64,000 nucleotides of DNA. Origin: Kaistia defluvii (lineage in GTDB: Bacteria > Pseudomonadota > Alphaproteobacteria > Rhizobiales > Kaistiaceae). The stretch covers positions 248,001 through 312,000 of the forward strand of contig NZ_JAPKNI010000004.1 of NCBI RefSeq assembly GCF_026343955.1, given 5' to 3'. Of the stretch, positions 59,380-64,000 are shown piece by piece. The translations under genes were made by a program, and so were the position numbers. The notes beneath the pieces were generated by a model. It was given only the letters and a program-made list of their open reading frames with translations. It was not told the origin of the DNA and did not search any database. Position 1 is the stretch's first letter; each line of letters starts with the position of its first letter.

Positions 59380-59716
59380 ATCATTCACACTATTCACAAG
59401 ACTGTCATGCCCCACCCCTATTAAGCACACCGTCGACCACGCATCCAGAGTATTCGATACAAAGACACATAAATAATACTCCATACCAAAGTACAAATAT
59501 GAATAGAAAGAATCCAATCGAGCCGACTCGAAGGATTCTTTATGCATGATTGCCGCGAATGCGGACGATCCATCATTAAAAGCTTTCTGACTGGATCCCT
59601 TCAGCAAGGAAGCCACACCCGAATTGAAACTTGCCACCGTCGAGGGTTGCCGCCGTCGGGGAACGATGTCGTGCGAGCTGAGAAATCGACGCAATACACC
59701 AACAGGAATGCCATCC
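59380..59716. promoter_or_regulatory. AT-rich divergent regulatory region between gntR and the autotransporter
   Basis: About 340 bp with clear loss of GC richness from 59380 to 59560. It contains the short palindrome GTATTCGATAC (59450-59460) and AT-rich repeats of TAC and ATA around 59470-59510. These are plausible GntR operators for both directions, but no consensus is proven. Confidence 0.4.
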
Positions 59717-61648
59717 ATGAAGATCGACACCGCCGGTGAAGCCACCCGCCGTCCGGCCCAGCATCCGCGCCGCTTTGCCGCCCTGAAGCATACGGCGGCC
59801 ACCACCCTGCTCTGGTCCACCGCCCTCGCCGCAACGACGCTGCCGGCTTTCGCGGTCGAGCCCTGGATCATGGTCGAGCGCAACTTCTTCCTGGGCGCCG
59901 ACCCCGCGCGCGGCCAGGGCGTTACCTCGGACGGAACATACTGGTATTTCTCGGGCACCCATTCGCTCGAGATCGCCGACAGCAACTTCAACACCGTCTC
60001 GATCAACCCGGAAGCGATCGCCAACGTGCTGAAGATCCCGTCCGAGCTCTCGGATGCAGGCCTCAACCACATCGGCGACATCGATTACGCCAACGGGCTG
60101 CTCTACATCTCGCTCGATTCCAGCAACCGGGATCCGGTGACCAACCTCAAATACAACAACCCGGTCTTTGCCATCTATGATGCGAAGACGCTGGAATATA
60201 CCGGCCAGGCCTATGCGCTCAATCCGCCGGACGGCACCGTGGATGTCGCCAGCTGGGTCGCGGTCGACGCCAAGGCGGGTGTCGCCTATGGCATGGCCTA
60301 CGACAACGCCACGCAGATCGCCGTCTACAACCTTTCCGATTTCAGCTTCAAGGAATACATCCCCCTGTCGCAGACGATCGATCAGGCGCAGGGCGGCAAG
60401 GTCCTCAATGGCTGGATGTATTTTTCGAGCGACGACGCCGAGAAAACGCTGAGCCGCGCCAATCTCAAGACCGGCGAGGTCGAGATCCTCGGCAATCTGA
60501 AGCTCGGCGCCGAGCAGGAAATCGAAGGCCTCTCCTTCAAGTGGACGAAGGACGGCTGGTCGCTGAACGTCCTCGACCGCGAGGAGAGCTTTCCCGGCAA
60601 TGGCGAGGAAGGCGTCGCCTTCTACAAATACCTTCGCCCCTATGGAAATACGCTGTCCGGCGAGATCCATGCCGACATCAAGGGTGGCCTGATCGAGGAC
60701 AGCCGCTATGTCCGCGACGCGGCGAACCGCCGTATCCGCTCCTCCTTCGACGCGATCGCGACGCCATCGTCCATGACCGCCACCTTTGACGCCAACGGCC
60801 TGCATGCCGCCCCCGCCAACACGGACGGCATCGTGATCTGGGGCGAGGCGCTGGCCATGACGGCCGATGCCAAGGGCTCCGGCGACGCCGCCGATTTCGG
60901 CCGTAACTCGGCCGGCTTCGTGGCGGGTGTCGATGCGCCGGTCGGCGGCTGGCGTCTCGGCATGCTGGGCGGCTACAGCCATTCCAGCTATAACGTCGAC
61001 GATCGCGCCTCGTCGGGTTCGAGCGACAATTACGACATCGGCGTCTATGCCGGTACGCAGTGGGGCGCGCTCGGCTTCCGCTCCGGCGCCCTGTATGGCT
61101 GGCACGAGATCGACACGCGCCGCAACGTCGCCTTCCCGGCGTTCAGCGAATCGCTTTCCGCCGATTACAACGCCGCGACGGCGCAGGTCTTCGGCGAGCT
61201 CGCCTATCGCCTCGACATGGGCAAGAGCGCGATCGAGCCCTTCGTGAACCTCGCTTATGTCCATCTCGACACGGACGGCTTCTCCGAGACCGGCGGCACG
61301 ATCGCGGCGCTTTCAACCGACGACTCGACCACGGAAAACACCTTCTCGACCTTCGGTGCCCGTGCCTCGACGACGTTCGATCTAGGCAAGACCAAGACCG
61401 CCCTGCACGGCATGCTCGGCTGGCAGCACGCCTATCAGGACGTGACGCCTGTCTCCAGCTTCGCCTTCGGCACCGGCGCCTCGTTCGACATTGCCGGCGT
61501 GCCGATCGCCAAGGATGCGCTGGCGGTGGAGGCCGGCTTCGGCGTCTCGCTGACGGAGAGCGCCACCCTCGGCGCGTCCTATTCCGGCCAGATCGCCAGC
61601 GACGTCCAGGCGCACGCGTTCAAGATCAACTTCGACGTGAAGCTCTAA
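59717..61648 (+). CDS. Autotransporter with beta-propeller-like passenger
   Basis: A 643-residue surface protein. A long basic signal peptide ends near residue 46 (TLPAFA|V). Residues about 47-310 are not the usual Gly-rich beta-helix; they consist of repeating four-strand-like blocks (GLLYISLDSS, PVFAIYDAKTLEYTG, QIAVYNLSDFSFKEY, GWMYFSSDDAEKTLSRANLKTG) that read like a propeller. A SGEIHADIKGGLIEDSRYVRD linker leads into a barrel (about 370-643) that closely follows that of the first autotransporter. ATG 59717 is 9 bases after AGGA. It is divergent from GntR. Passenger function is unknown; a lectin- or esterase-like surface role is conceivable. Confidence 0.83.
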   Translation: MKIDTAGEATRRPAQHPRRFAALKHTAATTLLWSTALAATTLPAFAVEPWIMVERNFFLGADPARGQGVTSDGTYWYFSGTHSLEIADSNFNTVSINPEAIANVLKIPSELSDAGLNHIGDIDYANGLLYISLDSSNRDPVTNLKYNNPVFAIYDAKTLEYTGQAYALNPPDGTVDVASWVAVDAKAGVAYGMAYDNATQIAVYNLSDFSFKEYIPLSQTIDQAQGGKVLNGWMYFSSDDAEKTLSRANLKTGEVEILGNLKLGAEQEIEGLSFKWTKDGWSLNVLDREESFPGNGEEGVAFYKYLRPYGNTLSGEIHADIKGGLIEDSRYVRDAANRRIRSSFDAIATPSSMTATFDANGLHAAPANTDGIVIWGEALAMTADAKGSGDAADFGRNSAGFVAGVDAPVGGWRLGMLGGYSHSSYNVDDRASSGSSDNYDIGVYAGTQWGALGFRSGALYGWHEIDTRRNVAFPAFSESLSADYNAATAQVFGELAYRLDMGKSAIEPFVNLAYVHLDTDGFSETGGTIAALSTDDSTTENTFSTFGARASTTFDLGKTKTALHGMLGWQHAYQDVTPVSSFAFGTGASFDIAGVPIAKDALAVEAGFGVSLTESATLGASYSGQIASDVQAHAFKINFDVKL

Positions 61649-61696
61649 CCGCAGACAGTGCCGCCCCGCTGAACGGGACGAGTCCAGAGCAGACAG

Positions 61697-61732
61697 GAAG
61701 AAGCCCCGGATCCCGCGATCCGGGGCTTCTTC
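61697..61732 (+). terminator. Terminator of the second autotransporter
   Basis: A perfect 16-bp stem: GAAGAAGCCCCGGATC (61697-61712) and its complement at 61717-61732, with a CCGC loop. It lies 48 bases after the stop. Confidence 0.9.
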
Positions 61733-61773
61733 ATGAGCGGTTCCCGACACATGGGAGTACTTCGCCCTGGCCG

Positions 61774-62163
61774 TCAGCGGGCATCCGCGGGCTTTATTCC
61801 CGACGGCGTACCATCCGGCTTCATGCCGTACCGGCGATAGAGTTCCTGCTCGTCGCGCGCCAGCTGGGCATCCATGCGCGCATTGGCGCTTCGGGCCATG
61901 GCATTGCGCCCGGCCAACGCTACCGGCGCCATGACGAAGCTGGAGAGCCCCGTGGGATCGGCGGAGGCGGCCAAGCTCGTTGCGCTCTGGGCCGCGCCGA
62001 AGGCTACCGCCTCGGCTTCCAACTGCTTCTCCAGCGCGCGCGTCTTGTCCGAGACATTCGCGCCCTTGAAGCTCGACGCGGAAGTCTGGCAGGCGGCCGT
62101 GCCGCCCGCGGCAACGAGCAGAAGCGCCGCCCGAAAAACCTGGCCATTCCAATAGATAGGCAC
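61774..62163 (-). CDS. Lipoprotein of unknown function, end of the doxX operon
   Basis: A 129-residue protein with a short signal peptide, AALLLVAAGGTAAC (lipobox TAAC, Cys about 25), then a charged, helical part with KTRALEKQLEAEA and QLARDEQELYRRYG. GTG 62163 is chosen because AGAGG lies nine bases before it and the signal then has a normal length; an in-frame GTG at 62199 is the alternative. It follows the next lipoprotein gene by 14 to 49 bases. No family recognised. Confidence 0.68.
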   Translation of the reverse strand: MPIYWNGQVFRAALLLVAAGGTAACQTSASSFKGANVSDKTRALEKQLEAEAVAFGAAQSATSLAASADPTGLSSFVMAPVALAGRNAMARSANARMDAQLARDEQELYRRYGMKPDGTPSGIKPADAR

Positions 62164-62212
62164 GATTGCGACCTCTGGCTTTGAAGACAGGCTCGGCACA
62201 GGAGGCCGGTGG

Positions 62213-62581
62213 CTAGTAACAGGCGACGCTGAAGGGCGCCTGGCTCGCCATTGCCGCGCCGCTCACCGGCCCCATGGCGCGAGCCGCCAGGGCGCCGCCC
62301 GGCCCGGCGAAGCTGACCGCCGCCATCGCGGCCGTGGTCGCCATGTGCGTCGCCTGAACCGCCCTTCCATGGGCCTGGATCTGATCGACGCAGGATCGCG
62401 CGGAGGCATAGCCCCGGGCGCGTTCCCGATCCTCCGCCGTGCCGCCGGGGCGGCTGGCGGCAGCCTCGGCAGCGGCCTGCCGGGTGGTCAGATCGGCGCG
62501 AACGGCATTCATCCGCGCATCGCTGGTGCAGCCGGCCGCGAACAGGCAAAGACCGGCGGTGAGAAGCCATGGCGCGCTCAT
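62213..62581 (-). CDS. Lipoprotein of unknown function, middle of the doxX operon
   Basis: A 122-residue protein with signal LLTAGLCLFAAGC and lipidated Cys at about 18. The mature part is Ala-rich and helical (DLTTRQAAAEAAAS), with two further Cys residues and a hydrophobic Ala/Gly-rich stretch near the end that could insert into a membrane. Its ATG overlaps the doxX stop as ATGA, so it is translationally coupled. The function is unknown. Confidence 0.74.
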   Translation of the reverse strand: MSAPWLLTAGLCLFAAGCTSDARMNAVRADLTTRQAAAEAAASRPGGTAEDRERARGYASARSCVDQIQAHGRAVQATHMATTAAMAAVSFAGPGGALAARAMGPVSGAAMASQAPFSVACY

Positions 62582-63051
62582 GCCGCCGCCCCTTTCCGAG
62601 TCGCCGATGCGTAGACTGCGACCAGCAGGCCCCCGACCACGGTGATGTGCTCCATGGCAACATGGAACTCCAGCGTCTTCAGGGGCTCTTCCATCGCCCA
62701 GAAATCGTGGGCGATCGGAATCGTCAGGAGGGTGAAGACCGCCAGGGCTCCGGCGCCAAGCCATGTCCAGCGGTCGAGGATGACCAGCAGCGAGCCGCCG
62801 AGTTGCACCGCCACGGTTGCCACGTAGAACAGCATTGCCGGTTCAAGACCGAAATGCCGCATTTCGGCAAGGCCGGCATCCATGTCCAGGAGCTTCGCGA
62901 GGCCGCTCGCCCAGAACATGAAGGTGAGCAGCGCACGGGCGACATAGCCTGCCCAGGGCCTGCGGAGGATGGCGGCCGCAGTATCCAGCCAAGCCGTTGC
63001 CGACGCAGCCGGGCTCTCCGGGCCGGATTCATTCGATATTTCAAGGCTCAT
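62578..63051 (-). CDS. DoxX-family membrane protein
   Basis: A 157-residue protein with four membrane segments between about 35 and 150. The DoxX pattern is seen in ALLTFMFWASGLAKLLDMDAGLAEM and in MEHITVVGGLLVAVYAS. Members are linked to redox stress or respiratory functions, but none is firmly assigned. It opens a three-gene operon with two lipoproteins, an arrangement I do not recognise as a known system. Confidence 0.85.
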   Translation of the reverse strand: MSLEISNESGPESPAASATAWLDTAAAILRRPWAGYVARALLTFMFWASGLAKLLDMDAGLAEMRHFGLEPAMLFYVATVAVQLGGSLLVILDRWTWLGAGALAVFTLLTIPIAHDFWAMEEPLKTLEFHVAMEHITVVGGLLVAVYASATRKGAAA

Positions 63052-63422
63052 CGTAGTCTCGCTTTGATCAGTTGCATGCCCTTGCCCCGGTCGGCCGCGG
63101 ACAAAGTCCGCCGGCGACGGATGCAGGTGCGTCCGAAGGAAAAAACCTGGTTATGTCTGGCTCCCGATTGCCCCGGGAGGTCGGGCGCCGATAGCGTCGC
63201 GCCGTATTGGCCCGCCTCGAAAGGGGCTGGCCTCGTCGAGCAATAGCGAACCCGATCGCGGCATCGAAGGGCCAATTAGCTACAATTCTTCGGCTAATTT
63301 CCCACCTCGATCGCCGAAGGCGGCAGGGTGTGACCTCGGTCGCAGCGAGGTGCGCCGGGGCGTGGCAATGCCTTATGGTTGAAACACAGAGTGGTCCTGT
63401 CCCGCGGTCGGAATCCAACCCC
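63052..63422. promoter_or_regulatory. Divergent promoter region between doxX and a wHTH regulator
   Basis: About 370 bp. AATTAGC (63274-63280) and GCTAATT (63293-63299) form a 7-bp inverted repeat in a locally AT-rich stretch. It could be an operator of the adjacent winged-helix regulator. No gene is supported in the rest. Confidence 0.4.
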
Positions 63423-63923
63423 ATGAACAAGAGCGAGGTCGCGCGCCGCGACATCTCCAACGACGTCCTTGAGATCGAAGATCATGCCGAGGTGGCGCTC
63501 GATCCGGAGCAGCGGGCCCTGCTGGCCTCGGACGTCTCGTGGCTCGAATACCGGGCCGAATTCCGCCGGCAGATGATCCAGCAGGGCTTTCTGAAGCATC
63601 CGTGGCGGAGCATCTTCGAAGCCGACATGATCTTCACCCTGATCGGCCATAAATGGCTGCAGGGCGAGATCCTGACCGTCAAGCAGGTGGCAACCTACTT
63701 CGAAGCCTTCACCAGCGACGTCACGATTACCCGGCACATCGACGACATGGTCGCTTCCGGCACGCTGGTGCGCACGCCCGACCCCAAGGATCGCCGCCGC
63801 CTGCTGCTGATGCCGACGCAGCGGCTGTTCGAGATCGGCCGCATCTTCCTGCAGGCGCGCAAGGAAATCGCCCGCCGGCATGGCTACGTCTATGACCCGG
63901 CTCGCGCCAGCGCCGGCGAATAG
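63423..63923 (+). CDS. MarR-like winged-helix regulator
   Basis: A 166-residue soluble protein. Residues about 80-140 form a MarR-like winged helix with ILTVKQVATYFEAFTSDVTITRHIDDMVASGTLVRTPDPKDRRRLLLMP (helix-turn-helix plus wing). ATG 63423 begins the family-like part; upstream in-frame codons have no obvious homology. It is divergent from the doxX operon, so it may regulate it. Ligand and targets are unknown. Confidence 0.78.
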   Translation: MNKSEVARRDISNDVLEIEDHAEVALDPEQRALLASDVSWLEYRAEFRRQMIQQGFLKHPWRSIFEADMIFTLIGHKWLQGEILTVKQVATYFEAFTSDVTITRHIDDMVASGTLVRTPDPKDRRRLLLMPTQRLFEIGRIFLQARKEIARRHGYVYDPARASAGE

Positions 63924-63939
63924 CCCTCAAATTGCAATC

Positions 63940-63962
63940 GATCGGCTTTGATCGTGCCGATC
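63940..63962. repeat. Hairpin after the winged-helix gene
   Basis: GATCGGC (63940-63946) and GCCGATC (63956-63962) form a 7-bp stem without a U-tract. It is a weak terminator candidate. Confidence 0.4.
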
Positions 63963-64000
63963 CGCATCCCTAGGCATGGCTGTCACCAGCAACAGGAAAG

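Overview
The window is about 64 kb of GC-rich alphaproteobacterial chromosome. Several markers point to the Hyphomicrobiales (Rhizobiales): a class II (B12-dependent) ribonucleotide reductase of about 1,235 residues, an RNase E with a long acidic insertion, an NDUFA12-type complex I subunit, Ohr/OhrR, a fused DctQM TRAP permease and a rhizobial-type initiator tRNA. I cannot name the genus with confidence; a Kaistia- or Bosea-like organism would fit. Most of the window is core chromosome. I see no insertion sequence, integrase, prophage or CRISPR array.

Layout. 1-3.7 kb: anmK (cut by the window edge), then an attenuator-controlled aroG (DAHP synthase) and tyrS. 4-10.7 kb: a classical autotransporter and a giant AsmA-like protein. 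10.9-13.7 kb: a peroxiredoxin, a DUF455 protein and an M23 peptidase. 13.8-14.8 kb: two 5'-truncated genes fused head to head by a deletion. 14.9-27.4 kb: a conserved rhizobial block (prfB, mgtE, mrcA, amidase, rne), with prfB keeping its programmed frameshift. 27.5-29 kb: ohr/ohrR and NDUFA12. 29-33.6 kb: nrdJ behind a pair of NrdR boxes. 33.7-35.6 kb: a small accessory islet with an AT-rich HAD phosphatase and a Xre/RES toxin-antitoxin pair. 35.8-38.7 kb: a TRAP transporter. 38.9-43.8 kb: envelope genes of unknown function, including two tandem tiny lipoproteins and two paralogous secreted proteins. 43.8-45.2 kb: azoR and a TetR regulator around a perfect palindrome. 45.2-51.7 kb: the complete bd oxidase locus (cydDC, cydABX) with an FNR/FixK-type box. 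51.8-55.8 kb: a CorA/ZntB transporter and an amaAB-like L-pipecolate catabolic pair. 55.9-64 kb: csbD, tRNA-fMet, small enzymes, a GntR-phosphatase operon divergent from a second autotransporter with a propeller-like passenger, a DoxX-lipoprotein operon and a winged-helix regulator.

Themes. Cell-envelope construction dominates: anmK recycling, PBP1A, amidase, M23 peptidase, AsmA, two autotransporters, four lipoproteins and DoxX. The strongest regulatory observation is upstream of aroG. A 26-codon leader peptide contains Phe, Tyr and Trp codons and overlaps four mutually exclusive RNA segments ending in an intrinsic terminator. A promoter candidate placed so that the leader may be translated without a 5' UTR lies in front of it. 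The most novel protein-level observations are the tandem tiny lipoproteins at 39.7-40.3 kb, the secreted paralogue pair beside them, and the propeller-passenger autotransporter. These calls come from reading the sequence; no database search was run.
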